Shown: positions 1 to 8,782, counted from the stretch's first letter. The stretch: 29,068 nucleotides of DNA from Collinsella sp. (GCA_019419525.1 DXZU01000012.1:1-29068); one strand, 5' to 3'. Numbers and translations: made by a program. The notes: generated by a model from the letters alone, not told the origin.

Positions 1-224
1 AACATTCGTTCATTCAACAGCGGGATCTCTTCACCATTCTCGGCCGGTCCGACAGAACTGCACACCAGTCGGACCGGCCAGACCCATAAAACGCTGCGTC
101 CCGTCCACACCACACCTCACGAAACTCGCACTGCCACCACATGGGCGATTCGCGCCTCGATGTTGCGGCGCGATACTATCACGAATAGTCCCCGTCCAAC
201 AAGGCTATCCCTTCCACAGGCGTT
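1..224. other. Gene-free left edge
   Basis: No open frame with a ribosome-binding site or a recognisable domain is visible here. The only structure I see is the inverted repeat at 42-79. The stretch lies beyond the truncated 3' end of the IS110-type pseudogene and may be the DNA into which that element decayed. Confidence 0.5.
42..79. repeat. Perfect 12-bp inverted repeat
   Basis: GGCCGGTCCGAC at 42-53 is the exact reverse complement of GTCGGACCGGCC at 68-79, with a 14-nt loop. Neither strand has a T-run after the stem, so an intrinsic terminator is not clearly supported. It could be a 3'-end hairpin of a gene left of the window. Confidence 0.7.
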
Positions 225-284
225 TCAACTGTCAGTGGTAGCATTAAACTGAACGGTGAAAAATACACTAACACTAACAGCGGA

Positions 285-1000
285 GATGACGACGTCGATG
301 CCCTTCATGCAGCTGAGCACGTCCATCGTCGGCTTCCATCGGGGCTGTTCCGACTGGGACTCCACCTTGAATTCCAGGTCCTTCTTCTCGTCTACCGCCC
401 GCTTGACGCGCTCCTTATAGCAGTCGAGGGCCTGCTGGGCCGTGGGGTCGGCCATCTCCGCGGCTTCGATCCAGGCCCAGTGCGCCCTGGTCCACGTCCC
501 GAGCCTCCTTCTCTGGTCGTCTCCGCCGGGGTGGCACTGCCCATTCCTGGGCAGGTACTTGGAGAGGCGCTGCTTGACGGTAACACGGTAACCTCTCCCG
601 GGCATCGGCAGGGGCCTGGGAGAGGTCCCTGGCGCCCTCGCACTCGCAGTCGGGGACGTGGACCTCGACGATTTCGTGCAGTGCGAGCTGCTTGGCCGAA
701 AACTCGGCGTCGCGCTTGTCGGTCTTGCGTCGCTTGTCGGCCGCGGGCCTCTGCATCTTGGAGACCGCGCCGATGACGCAGTCCACGCCGAGGCAGCGCG
801 GCTCCCTGCAGAAGGGAAAGCCGGTGACGCCGGACTCGTAGACTGCCCCGGGCGACTCGATAGAAAGGATCGAGTCGGCGACGGAGGCGGGGTCGTAGGA
901 GAAGGGGCTTCCCGCCGATCTCGCCCGTGAACGGATTGAAGGCGCATCCTTTGATGCTGCGGGCGTGCACCTCAAGGCCAATAGAGGCAACATGTGGCAT
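285..1000 (-). pseudogene. IS110-family transposase remnant (frameshifted, 3'-truncated)
   Basis: Reading the minus strand from ATG 1000, three frames in turn give the N-terminal DEDD half of an IS110-type transposase. The pieces are an opening with IGLEVHARS, then a block with ESGVTGF, GVDCVIGAVSKMQ and KTDKRDAEF, then a block with KQRLSKYLPRNGQC, RAHWAWIEAAE and CMKGIDVV. The frame changes near 915 and again near 590-610, so it cannot make one protein. The C-terminal Tnp_IS116/IS110/IS902 serine domain is missing, because similarity stops near 285. The first catalytic aspartate of the family (usually GLDVHA) reads Glu here. The element is an inactive fossil. The family call rests on motif recognition only. 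Confidence 0.8.
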
Positions 1001-1186
1001 TGTGAGCCAGTCTCGCATTGTGGCAACCTGGCTGGCTGCCGGATTTTAATGACGACGACCATTGTCAGCCTTGGCCCACGAATCAAAAGACGATACGAAG
1101 CAGGGGCTCACATTGTTCTGCTCATATCGTCTTTATGGCGCACTACCATTCACCGAAATTCGGCAACTTTTTCATTCTCTATATAC

Positions 1187-1211
1187 ATGTTTAAACAACA
1201 TGTTCTACAAT
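1187..1211 (+). promoter_or_regulatory. malQ promoter with GntR-type operator
   Basis: ATGTTTAAACAA at 1187-1198 differs by one base from the palindrome TTGTTTAAACAA found upstream of the other sugar genes in this window. It sits just upstream of a good -10 (TACAAT, 1206-1211), within the promoter spacer, where a repressor would block polymerase. It is also inside a wider palindrome (ACATGTT, five bases, AACATGT). No clear -35 hexamer is visible. Regulator assignment is inference. Confidence 0.6.
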
Positions 1212-1296
1212 AGGGACAATAGAAATGGAAACTCGGGACGAGCCGTTTATCCATCTACGGCGCAGCCCCTTATTCAAAAGGACGGTGAGTGCATCC

Positions 1297-2802
1297 ATGG
1301 AGCATGCAAGCGGTGTTCTCATGCCCATCTCGTCTCTGCCCGGACCGTATGGCATCGGCGGCTTTGGCTGGAACGCCTATGACTTTGTCGATTTCCTCGC
1401 CTCGTGCAAACAACATTATTGGCAGATTCTGCCCCTTACGACGACGAGCTATGGCGACTCGCCCTATCAGTCGTTCTCGGCCCGTGCGGGCAATCCCAAT
1501 TTCATTGACTTTGCCGAGCTCATCGAGGCAGGTTACCTGGAGCAGCGCGATATCGACGGCGTGTACCTGGGCTCCGACCCCAGCAATGTCGACTATGGCG
1601 CCATCTTTGGTGGCCGTCGTCAGATTCTCGACCGCGCCGCCGAGCGCTTTGCCGCCGACAAGCCGGCCGACTTCGACGAGTTTGTCCAAACCAACGAAGA
1701 CTGGCTCATCCCCTACTGCGAGTTCATGACCGTCAAGGAGGAGTGCGGTCTCAAGGCATTTTGGGAGTGGCCCGCAGAGCTCCGTACCCGCGGTGAGGCT
1801 TCTGCCAAGGTCTGCGCCGCCCATCCCGCGCGCATGCTCTACCACCAGATGACGCAGTACTTCTTCGATCGCCAGTGGAGCCGCCTCAAGGCCTATGCCA
1901 ACGAGCGCGACATTCTCATCATCGGCGACCTGCCCATCTATGTCTCGCGTGACTCCGTCGAGATGTGGGCGACACCTGAGCTCTTTAAGATCGACGCCGC
2001 CGGCAATCCCGTGAGCGTCGCCGGCACGCCGCCCGACCAGTTCTCGGCCACCGGCCAGTACTGGGGCAACCCCATCTACGACTGGGACGCCATGGAGGCC
2101 GACGGCTTCTCCTGGTGGGAGGGCCGCATTCGCGCCGCCCTCGACATGTACGACGTCATCCGCCTGGATCACTTCCGCGGCTTCGAGGCCTATTGGGAGG
2201 TGCCGTTCTCCTCGCCTGATTCGTCCTACGGTTCGTGGACGCAGGGTCCCGGCCTCAAGCTCTTCAAGACACTCGAGGAAAAGCTCGGCACGCTGCCCAT
2301 CATCGCCGAGGACCTGGGCTTCCTCACCCCCGGCGTCATCGATATGCGCGACAACTCGGGCTTCCCCGGCATGAAGATCCTGCAGTTTGCCTTTGAGGGC
2401 ACCAACTCGTACTACCTGCCGCACAACTACATTGCCAACACCGTCGCCTACGTGGGCACCCACGACAACGAGACGGCACGCGGTTGGTTTGAGGGAACGG
2501 CCACCCCTCGTCAGCGCGAGCAGGCAGCCCTGTACACCCATCAGCAGGCCGGCGAACCCATGGCAGATGCACTCAATCGCACCATCGCCGCCAGCGTGAG
2601 CGACACGTGCATCTACACCATGCAGGACCTGCTCAACTTGGGCAACGAGGCGCGCATCAACACCCCTGCCACGCTGGGCGGCAACTGGACCTGGCGCATG
2701 CTCGACGGCGCCATCACCCGCGAGCTCGAGCACAAACTCACCGACTGGACCGAGACCTACTTCCGCATCCCGTCGGAAGCCAAAATCGAGCTTCCTCAAT
2801 AG
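1297..2802 (+). CDS. malQ: 4-alpha-glucanotransferase (amylomaltase, GH77)
   Basis: The enzyme moves alpha-1,4-glucan segments between maltooligosaccharides in the cytoplasm, releasing glucose and making longer chains for phosphorolysis. The 501-residue length and the opening SGVLMPISSLPGPYGIGGFG are typical of GH77. The catalytic nucleophile is D291 in RLDHFRG, the acid/base E338 in IAEDLG and the third acid D390 in GTHDNET. I chose ATG 1297 because family similarity starts there and GGTGAG stands 7 nt upstream. An in-frame ATG at 1225 would add 24 residues of unfamiliar sequence and would lie only about 7 nt from the predicted transcript start. glgP follows after a hairpin, so the two are probably co-expressed. 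The substrate range is inferred from the family. Confidence 0.95.
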   Translation: MEHASGVLMPISSLPGPYGIGGFGWNAYDFVDFLASCKQHYWQILPLTTTSYGDSPYQSFSARAGNPNFIDFAELIEAGYLEQRDIDGVYLGSDPSNVDYGAIFGGRRQILDRAAERFAADKPADFDEFVQTNEDWLIPYCEFMTVKEECGLKAFWEWPAELRTRGEASAKVCAAHPARMLYHQMTQYFFDRQWSRLKAYANERDILIIGDLPIYVSRDSVEMWATPELFKIDAAGNPVSVAGTPPDQFSATGQYWGNPIYDWDAMEADGFSWWEGRIRAALDMYDVIRLDHFRGFEAYWEVPFSSPDSSYGSWTQGPGLKLFKTLEEKLGTLPIIAEDLGFLTPGVIDMRDNSGFPGMKILQFAFEGTNSYYLPHNYIANTVAYVGTHDNETARGWFEGTATPRQREQAALYTHQQAGEPMADALNRTIAASVSDTCIYTMQDLLNLGNEARINTPATLGGNWTWRMLDGAITRELEHKLTDWTETYFRIPSEAKIELPQ

Positions 2803-2850
2803 GAGCTACCGCGCCCGACCCCTCCCCACCGTGCGGACGCGCTTGCTTTT

Positions 2851-2890
2851 CCCGCGCGAGGCCACCCCAATCCCCTCGCGCGGGCTTCTT
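2851..2890 (+). terminator. malQ-glgP intergenic hairpin (terminator or attenuator)
   Basis: CCCGCGCGAGG (2851-2861) pairs perfectly with CCTCGCGCGGG (2874-2884) and is followed by CTTCTT. The short, interrupted T-stretch suggests partial termination, which would lower glgP relative to malQ or punctuate the transcript. Confidence 0.65.
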
Positions 2891-2930
2891 ATGAATTGCA
2901 GACATGAAACAACCCATCACAGGAGAAAAC

Positions 2931-5198
2931 ATGCCCCAAATTAACCTCATGGAACTCGCCGAGCAGTCTTTTGGCACCTCGCTCGAGCAGCTCGACGACC
3001 GTCGCATTTACAAGCTGCTGGTCAAACTCGTGCAGGAGCGCTCCGCCACCTGCCCGCTCAACAACGGCAAGAAAAAGCTCTATTACATTTCCGCCGAATT
3101 TTTGATCGGCAAGCTGCTCATCAACAACATGATCGACCTCGGCATCTACGACGAGGTTAAGGACCAGCTCACCGCCGCAGGCCACGACCTCAACAAGATC
3201 GAGGAATTCGAGGTCGAGCCGTCGCTCGGCAACGGCGGCCTGGGCCGCCTGGCCGCGTGCTTCCTGGATTCCATCGCCACGCTGGGCTTGACCGGCGATG
3301 GCGTGGGCCTCAACTATCACTACGGTCTGTTCCGTCAGCGCTTTGTCGACAACCAGCAGAAGGCCGTCCCCGACGAGTGGCTCGGTGAGCAGGACATCCT
3401 AGTCGACGATGACCGCTCCTACACCGTCGAGTTCGGCGATTTTGCCGTTACCTCCAAGCTCGTCAACATCGATGTGCCCGGTTACGACCAGCCCACCAAG
3501 AACCGCCTGCGCCTGTTCGACCTGGCGAGCGTCGACGACGGCCTGGTCCCCGGCAGCTCCATCGACTTCGACAAGACCGAGATCGCCAAGAACCTCACCT
3601 TGTTCCTCTACCCCGACGATTCCGACGAGCAGGGCCGCCTACTTCGCATCTATCAGGAGTACTTCATGGTGAGCAACGCCGCCCAGCTCCTGATCGACGA
3701 GGCCGTCGAGCGCGGCAGCAACCTGCACGATCTGGCCGACTACGCCGTGGTCCAAATTAACGACACGCACCCCACCATGGTCATCCCCGAGCTCATCCGC
3801 CTGCTCACCACCGAGCACGACATCGAGTTTGACGAGGCCGTGACCATCGTGCGCTCCATGGTCGCCTACACCAACCACACGATCCTTGCCGAGGCGCTCG
3901 AGAAGTGGCCGCTCGCCAGCCTGCAGAAGGTCTCCCCCGCCATCGCCGACATTATCGTCAAGCTCGATGAGATCGCGAAAGCCGAGCACGATGACCCGCG
4001 CGTCGCCATCATCGACGAGCACGACACCGTCCACATGGCCCACATGGACATCCACTTTGGCTTCTCCATCAACGGCGTAGCCGCCCTCCACACCAAGATC
4101 CTGGAGGACACCGAGCTTCATCCGTTCTACGAGATCTATCCCGAGAAGTTCTCCAACAAGACCAACGGCATCACCTTCCGCCGCTGGATCCATGGGGCCA
4201 ACCCCGCGCTCGTCAGCCTGCTCGACGATGTGATCGGCACCGACTGGCGCAGCACCGGCGATCTGAGCAAACTCGCCAAGTTCGCCGACGACAAGGACGT
4301 TCTTGAGCGCCTGGCCGCCACCAAGGTCGAGGCTAAGGCCATCATGCGCCAGTTCATGGCGCTCGAGCAGGGCGTGACCATTCCCTCCAACGCTATCATC
4401 GATGTTCAGGTTAAGCGCATCCACGAGTACAAGCGCCAGCAGATGCTCGCGCTCTACATCATCTGGAAGTACCTCGATATCAAGAACGGCAACAGACCTA
4501 AGCACCCCGTCACCATCATCTTTGGCGGCAAGGCGGCGCCTGCCTACACTATCGCGCAGGACATCATCCATCTGATCCTGACGCTGTCGCAGTGGATTGC
4601 AAACGACCCCGACGTGGCTCCCTACCTGCAGGTTGTCATGATCGAGAACTACAACGTCACCGCCGCCGAGAGCGTGATCCCCGCCGCTGACATCTCCGAG
4701 CAGATCAGCCTGGCCTCCAAGGAGGCGAGCGGCACCTCCAACATGAAGTTCATGCTCAACGGCGCCCTAACCCTGTGCACGCTCGACGGCGCCAACGTGG
4801 AGATTGCCGAGCTCGTGGGCGACGAGAACATCTATACCTTTGGTGCCTCGTCCAAACAGGTCGAGCAGCTCTATGCCGACGGCACCTATGACGCCGGTGT
4901 GCTCTACCGCAAGCCCGGCATTAAACTGCTGGTGGACTTCATCACCAACCCGGCCTTTATGGCGACCGGCAATGCCGAGCGCCTGCAGCGCCTGCACGAC
5001 GACATTAAGGGCAAGGACTGGTTTATGGCCCTGCTTGACATTGAGGAGTACATCCAGACCAAGGAGCGCGTGCTGGCCGACTACGAGGACCAGGACGCCT
5101 GGATGCGCAAGGCGCTCATCAATATCGCCAACGCCGGCACCTTCTCGTCCGACCGCACCATCTCCCAGTACAACGACGAGATCTGGCACCTGAGCTAG
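2931..5198 (+). CDS. glgP: Glycogen/maltodextrin phosphorylase (GT35)
   Basis: This PLP enzyme cleaves alpha-1,4-glucans with phosphate to give glucose-1-phosphate in the cytoplasm. It matches the shorter (about 750-residue) phosphorylase type at 755 residues. Near the N-terminus there is EPSLGNGGLGRLAACFLDS, then NDTHPT and VKRIHEYKRQ, and the cofactor site EASGTSNMKFMLNGALT with K606 as the expected PLP lysine. ATG 2931 is preferred over ATG 2904 because AGGAG lies at 2921-2925, five bases before it. It follows malQ, the usual pairing in which MalQ builds chains and phosphorylase consumes them. A strong terminator follows at 5226. Confidence 0.95.
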   Translation: MPQINLMELAEQSFGTSLEQLDDRRIYKLLVKLVQERSATCPLNNGKKKLYYISAEFLIGKLLINNMIDLGIYDEVKDQLTAAGHDLNKIEEFEVEPSLGNGGLGRLAACFLDSIATLGLTGDGVGLNYHYGLFRQRFVDNQQKAVPDEWLGEQDILVDDDRSYTVEFGDFAVTSKLVNIDVPGYDQPTKNRLRLFDLASVDDGLVPGSSIDFDKTEIAKNLTLFLYPDDSDEQGRLLRIYQEYFMVSNAAQLLIDEAVERGSNLHDLADYAVVQINDTHPTMVIPELIRLLTTEHDIEFDEAVTIVRSMVAYTNHTILAEALEKWPLASLQKVSPAIADIIVKLDEIAKAEHDDPRVAIIDEHDTVHMAHMDIHFGFSINGVAALHTKILEDTELHPFYEIYPEKFSNKTNGITFRRWIHGANPALVSLLDDVIGTDWRSTGDLSKLAKFADDKDVLERLAATKVEAKAIMRQFMALEQGVTIPSNAIIDVQVKRIHEYKRQQMLALYIIWKYLDIKNGNRPKHPVTIIFGGKAAPAYTIAQDIIHLILTLSQWIANDPDVAPYLQVVMIENYNVTAAESVIPAADISEQISLASKEASGTSNMKFMLNGALTLCTLDGANVEIAELVGDENIYTFGASSKQVEQLYADGTYDAGVLYRKPGIKLLVDFITNPAFMATGNAERLQRLHDDIKGKDWFMALLDIEEYIQTKERVLADYEDQDAWMRKALINIANAGTFSSDRTISQYNDEIWHLS

Positions 5199-5225
5199 CT
5201 CATTCCCCTTACCCATTCTCTTGAG

Positions 5226-5257
5226 AAACGGAGTCGTGGCGACACGGCTCCGTTTTT
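5226..5257 (+). terminator. Intrinsic terminator after glgP
   Basis: AAACGGAG-T-CGTG pairs with CACG-G-CTCCGTTT across a GCGA loop and runs into TTTTTT. It closes the malQ-glgP transcript. Confidence 0.9.
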
Positions 5258-5297
5258 TGTGCCCGCACGTTACCCTGTGACCCGACTCGACAAACAA

Positions 5298-5593
5298 TCT
5301 CGATCTGTAACAACTACTCGGTAAAAACGGCCCCAGCTGTTACAGATTGAGACATACCGGCCCCTCCCTTTGGGTTTATCTCAATCTGTAACATCTGGTA
5401 CCAAAAATTGGTTCTTCCTGTTACAGATCGAGACAAACGGAATCGTCCCGCAGCAATATCTCAATCTGAAACATCTAGCAGCTGAAATTCGCCTTTGGTG
5501 TTACAGATTTAGATGAAATGGTTAGCTAAGCGGAACCGTCTCGATCTGTAATATCTAACGTCCGAAATCGGCCCTACCTGTTACAGATCGAGA
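5298..5593. repeat. Array of eight alternating 15-bp motifs (four hairpins, BIME-like)
   Basis: The motif TGTTACAGATYGAGA appears eight times in strictly alternating orientation. The pairs are 5298-5312/5338-5352, 5379-5393/5419-5433, 5459-5473/5499-5513 and 5539-5553/5579-5593. Motif starts are 40 or 41 bp apart, and the spacing inside every pair is exactly 25 bp. The inner spacers resemble each other (tct-n-ac-n-gaaatcggcc pattern) while the outer spacers do not, so the duplicated unit is a hairpin of about 55 nt with variable linkers. It fills the gap between two convergent operons, as REP/BIME elements often do. There is no open frame and there are no cas genes. Confidence 0.9.
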
Positions 5594-5626
5594 CAAGCGA
5601 CCGGTCAGACAATCCCAACACAAAGA

Positions 5627-5665
5627 AAGGCTCCCCTCTCGCCCAGTGGACGGGAGGGGAGCCTT
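5627..5665 (-). terminator. Terminator of the ABC importer operon
   Basis: AAGGCTCCCCTC (5627-5638) pairs perfectly with GAGGGGAGCCTT (5654-5665). On the minus strand the stem is followed by a T-rich TTTCTTTG tract, which fits termination after the ATPase gene. It may also act on plus-strand transcripts. Confidence 0.75.
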
Positions 5666-5733
5666 ATATGTGACCACGGCAAAAGGATGGCAAAGCCGCA
5701 GTCGCCCAAAAGGAGGGCCTGATTGGATCGGGC

Positions 5734-6933
5734 CTAGATAAGGTTCTTGCCAGAGACCTTATCGAAGAGGTGGGTCGCGTTCTTCTCGAACTTGAACCAG
5801 ATGGGGTCGCCTGCCTTGAGCGCGCCCTTGGCCTCGAGGTCGACGACGGGGATAATCAGGACAAACTGGCCGTCGGGAGCGGTCACGTGGACATGCTCGG
5901 TCGAGCCCATGAGCTCGGTCACCTCGACGGTGCCCTGGAGCGCACCCTCCTCGCCCTTGTCGGCAAGCAGGATCTGCTCGGGGCGCACGCCGGCCGTAAT
6001 CTCCTTCACGTCGCCGCCGTCCCAGTTGAGGGCAAGCTGAGCGCAAGTCTCCGGGGCGAGCGCCACGTTCATATCCTCGGTCTTGACAGTAAAGCCGTTG
6101 CCCGAGCGCACCAGCTGGGCATCGAAGAAGTTCATCTGCGGCACGCCGATGAAGCCGGCGACGAAGATGTTCGCGGGATGGTTGAAGACCTCCTGCGGCG
6201 TGGCGATCTGCTGGACGACGCCGTCCTTCATGACCACGATGCGGTCGCCGAGGGTCATAGCCTCGGTCTGGTCGTGGGTAACGTAGATGAAGGTGCCCTT
6301 GATCTCGTGACGCAGCTTAATGAGCTCGGCGCGCATCTGGTTACGAAGCTTGGCATCCAGGTTGGACAGCGGCTCGTCCATCAGGAAGACCTTGGGGTCA
6401 CGCACGATGGCGCGGCCGATGGCGACGCGCTGGCGCTGGCCGCCAGAGAGCGCCTTGGGCTTACGGTCGAGGTACTCGGTAATACCCAGGATCTCGGCAG
6501 CGGAGCGAACCTTGCGGTCGATCTCGTCCTTGGGGACCTTCTTGAGCTCAAGCGTAAACGCCATGTTCTCGTACACCGTCATATTGGGGTACAGAGCATA
6601 ACTCTGGAACACCATGGCGATGTCGCGGTCCTTGGGCGCCACGTCGTTGACGCGCTTGCCATCGATGAACACATCGCCGGAGGTGATGTCCTCCAGGCCG
6701 GCGACCATGCGCATCGTCGTGGACTTACCGCAGCCAGAAGGGCCAACGAGGACGATGAACTCCTGGTCGTGAACGGTGAGGTTGAAGTCCTCTACAGCGA
6801 GCACACCGTCCTCGGTAACCTTGAGGTTGTGCTTCTTCTCCTCGGTCTTCTTCTTTTTGCCAAAGAAGCCCTTCTTTTTGGACTCGTTGTTGGGATACAC
6901 CTTCTGAACATGTTTGAGAACGATCTCGGCCAT
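5734..6933 (-). CDS. msmX: Sugar ABC transporter ATPase, MsmX/UgpC (CUT1) type
   Basis: This protein powers carbohydrate import by hydrolysing ATP at the membrane. Walker A is GPSGCGKST (64-72), the Q-loop is at Q110, the signature LSGGQ at 162-166, Walker B FLMDEP at 183-188 and the H-loop H220. The C-terminal half carries the OB-fold regulatory region of the MalK/UgpC group (GVRPEQI, then STEHVHV). The protein has 399 residues, longer than the usual 365-375. The excess is a lysine-rich insert near residues 16-38, between KVYP and the first beta-strand of the nucleotide domain. It is the last gene of the operon after the MalG-like gene. Such ATPases often serve several importers; whether this one does cannot be told from sequence. 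Confidence 0.93.
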   Translation of the reverse strand: MAEIVLKHVQKVYPNNESKKKGFFGKKKKTEEKKHNLKVTEDGVLAVEDFNLTVHDQEFIVLVGPSGCGKSTTMRMVAGLEDITSGDVFIDGKRVNDVAPKDRDIAMVFQSYALYPNMTVYENMAFTLELKKVPKDEIDRKVRSAAEILGITEYLDRKPKALSGGQRQRVAIGRAIVRDPKVFLMDEPLSNLDAKLRNQMRAELIKLRHEIKGTFIYVTHDQTEAMTLGDRIVVMKDGVVQQIATPQEVFNHPANIFVAGFIGVPQMNFFDAQLVRSGNGFTVKTEDMNVALAPETCAQLALNWDGGDVKEITAGVRPEQILLADKGEEGALQGTVEVTELMGSTEHVHVTAPDGQFVLIIPVVDLEAKGALKAGDPIWFKFEKNATHLFDKVSGKNLI

Positions 6934-6952
6934 GTCTTTACCTTTCGATACG

Positions 6953-6975
6953 CGGCGCCGCGCTGAGAGGCGCCG
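6953..6975 (-). other. Small GC-rich hairpin between malG-like and ATPase genes
   Basis: CGGCGCC (6953-6959) pairs with GGCGCCG (6969-6975) in the 68-nt gap before the ATPase start. No T-run follows. It is probably an mRNA processing or stability structure, if it has any function. Confidence 0.4.
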
Positions 6976-7001
6976 CCAAAACTTGCAAAACAGTTACGGC
7001 A

Positions 7002-7841
7002 TCAGCCCTTGACGGCACCTGCCACCACACCGTCGATGATGTACTTCTGGCAGAAGATGTACATGATGACGATGGGGATGACGACCATCATGATGCACGC
7101 CATCATGGGACCGAGCTCGACGTGGCCATAGCCGCCACGGAAGTACTGGATCAAGATAGGAATGGTCTTGTACTTGGTGGAGTCGAGCGTAAGGTAGGGC
7201 AGCAGATAGTCGTTCCAGACCCACATGGTCTCAAGGATGCCGACCGAAAGATAGGTGGGCTTCATAATGGGAAGGACGATCTTAAAGAACACCTGGACCG
7301 GGTTGCAGCCGTCAATCATGGCCGCTTCCTCAATCTCGAGCGGGATGTTCTTGACGAAGCCGGCGAACATAAAGACCGCGAGGCCCGCGCCAAAACCGAG
7401 GTAGATGAAGCAGATGTTAAACGGCGTGTTAAAGCCGATGCGGTCCGCGAGGTTGGACAGCGTGAACATGAGCATCTGGAACGGTACGACCATCGAGAAG
7501 ACGAACAGGTAATAGAAGAAGTTCGAGATCTTGCTGTTGACGCGCACCACGTACCAAGCGCACATGGAGCAGCACACCAGAATCAGCACGACCGACGTGA
7601 CCGTGATGATAAGCGAGTACATAAACGCCGAGGCAAAGCCCTGCTCGTTCAGAGCGTGCACGTAGTTTGCGAGGCCGTTGAACGTCTCGGGCGCGAGCAG
7701 ATCGAACGCCGTGGTGGTGCTGATTGCGGTCGCTTTCTTAAAGGAATTGAGCGCAATCATGAACACGGGGTAGATCCATGCGAGCGACAGGATCGTAAAG
7801 AAGATCGAGAGCGCGCGGTTGATAGCCTTATCGCGTTTCAT
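7002..7841 (-). CDS. Sugar ABC transporter permease, MalG-like (CUT1)
   Basis: One of two membrane subunits of the carbohydrate importer. The 279-residue protein has about six hydrophobic segments. The first follows the basic N-terminus (SIFFTILSLAWIYPVFMIAL). The EAA loop that docks to the ATPase reads EIEEAAMIDGCNPVQVFFKI. The C-terminus ends soon after the last membrane helix, as in MalG proteins. Its ATG overlaps the stop of the MalF-like gene by one base (TAATG), so translation is probably coupled. The substrate is not set by this subunit; from the neighbours an alpha-glucoside is likely. Confidence 0.93.
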   Translation of the reverse strand: MKRDKAINRALSIFFTILSLAWIYPVFMIALNSFKKATAISTTTAFDLLAPETFNGLANYVHALNEQGFASAFMYSLIITVTSVVLILVCCSMCAWYVVRVNSKISNFFYYLFVFSMVVPFQMLMFTLSNLADRIGFNTPFNICFIYLGFGAGLAVFMFAGFVKNIPLEIEEAAMIDGCNPVQVFFKIVLPIMKPTYLSVGILETMWVWNDYLLPYLTLDSTKYKTIPILIQYFRGGYGHVELGPMMACIMMVVIPIVIMYIFCQKYIIDGVVAGAVKG

Positions 7842-8695
7842 TACTGCTGCACCTCCTTGGACCTCGTGGCCTTAAGCTGGATCATAGAAATAGCGACAAC
7901 CAGGATGCAGAAGATAACTGCCTTGGCCTGACCGATGCCCTGCCATGCGATGCCAGCACGCGAATAGAACGTGTTGTAGATGTTCAGGGCGAGCATCTCG
8001 GTGGAGTGCGCCGGGGCGCCACCGGTAAGGGCGAGGTTCTGGTCGAACAGCTTAAAGCCGTTGGTGATGGACAGGAACAGGCAGATGGTGATGGTCGGCA
8101 TCAGGTTGGGGATCTTAACCTTCCAAAACGTCTGCCATGCCGTAGCGCCATCGACCTTGGCGGCCTCGATGTAGTCAGACGGAATGGACTGCAGACCGGC
8201 GATGTAGATGATCATCATGTAGCCGACCTGTTGCCACAGGGTCAGGATGATAAGGCCCCAGAAGCCAGCGGCGGAGTTGAGGGCGATAAGCTGGGCACCC
8301 ACGTTGGAGAGCAGGCAGTTGATCAGAATCTGCCAAATGTAACCCAGTACAATGCCGCCAATCAGGTTAGGCATAAAGAAAATCGTACGGAAGATGTTGG
8401 TGCCCTTGAGCGCCTTGCGAGTGAGCGCCTGCGCAATGGCCAGCGCGATCACGTTGATGAGCACCGTCGACAGGAAGGCAAACGCCACGGTAAAGAAGAA
8501 CGACGTGGAGAACTGCGGATCTGACAGTGCGCGCACGTAGTTCTCGATACCGACAAAGTGCGCGTTATTAATGGTAATAAACTGGCAGAACGAGAGATAG
8601 AAACCCTGGATAAAGGGAATCACGAACCCGATCATAAACGCCAGGCACGTGGGCAGCATAAAGAGCGGCCACCAGCGTTTGAGTGCTTTGCCCAT
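7841..8695 (-). CDS. Sugar ABC transporter permease, MalF-like (CUT1)
   Basis: Partner permease of the importer. It has 284 residues and about six membrane segments (the first near LFMLPTCLAFMIGFVIPFI). The EAA motif reads YIEAAKVDGATAWQTFWKVK. It lacks the large extra periplasmic loop and extra N-terminal helices of enterobacterial MalF, as is usual in Gram-positive CUT1 systems. The start has AAGGG upstream. It lies 87 bp after the binding-protein gene, behind a strong hairpin, and overlaps the MalG-like gene by one base. Confidence 0.93.
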   Translation of the reverse strand: MGKALKRWWPLFMLPTCLAFMIGFVIPFIQGFYLSFCQFITINNAHFVGIENYVRALSDPQFSTSFFFTVAFAFLSTVLINVIALAIAQALTRKALKGTNIFRTIFFMPNLIGGIVLGYIWQILINCLLSNVGAQLIALNSAAGFWGLIILTLWQQVGYMMIIYIAGLQSIPSDYIEAAKVDGATAWQTFWKVKIPNLMPTITICLFLSITNGFKLFDQNLALTGGAPAHSTEMLALNIYNTFYSRAGIAWQGIGQAKAVIFCILVVAISMIQLKATRSKEVQQ

Positions 8696-8715
8696 AGAAG
8701 GGTCCTTTCAATATG

Positions 8716-8751
8716 CAGGGGGCGGGCAAACCTACGTCTGCCCGCCCCCTG
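8716..8751 (-). promoter_or_regulatory. Strong intercistronic hairpin between binding protein and permeases
   Basis: CAGGGGGCGGGCA (8716-8728) pairs perfectly over 13 bp with TGCCCGCCCCCTG (8739-8751). There is no T-run. A stable stem here would protect the upstream binding-protein mRNA from 3' decay and lower permease expression, as shown for the E. coli malE-malF intergenic region. The function here is inferred from that parallel. Confidence 0.6.
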
Positions 8752-8782
8752 TCGCTAATCAGATAGCTTGGGCAGCAACTGC

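Noticed and set aside
1270..2799. 509-codon minus-strand frame opposite malQ
   Set aside because: Antisense shadow of malQ; no ribosome site or domain.
5298..5593. CRISPR array
   Set aside because: Repeats alternate in orientation, are only 15 bp, and the inner spacers resemble each other. There are no cas genes.
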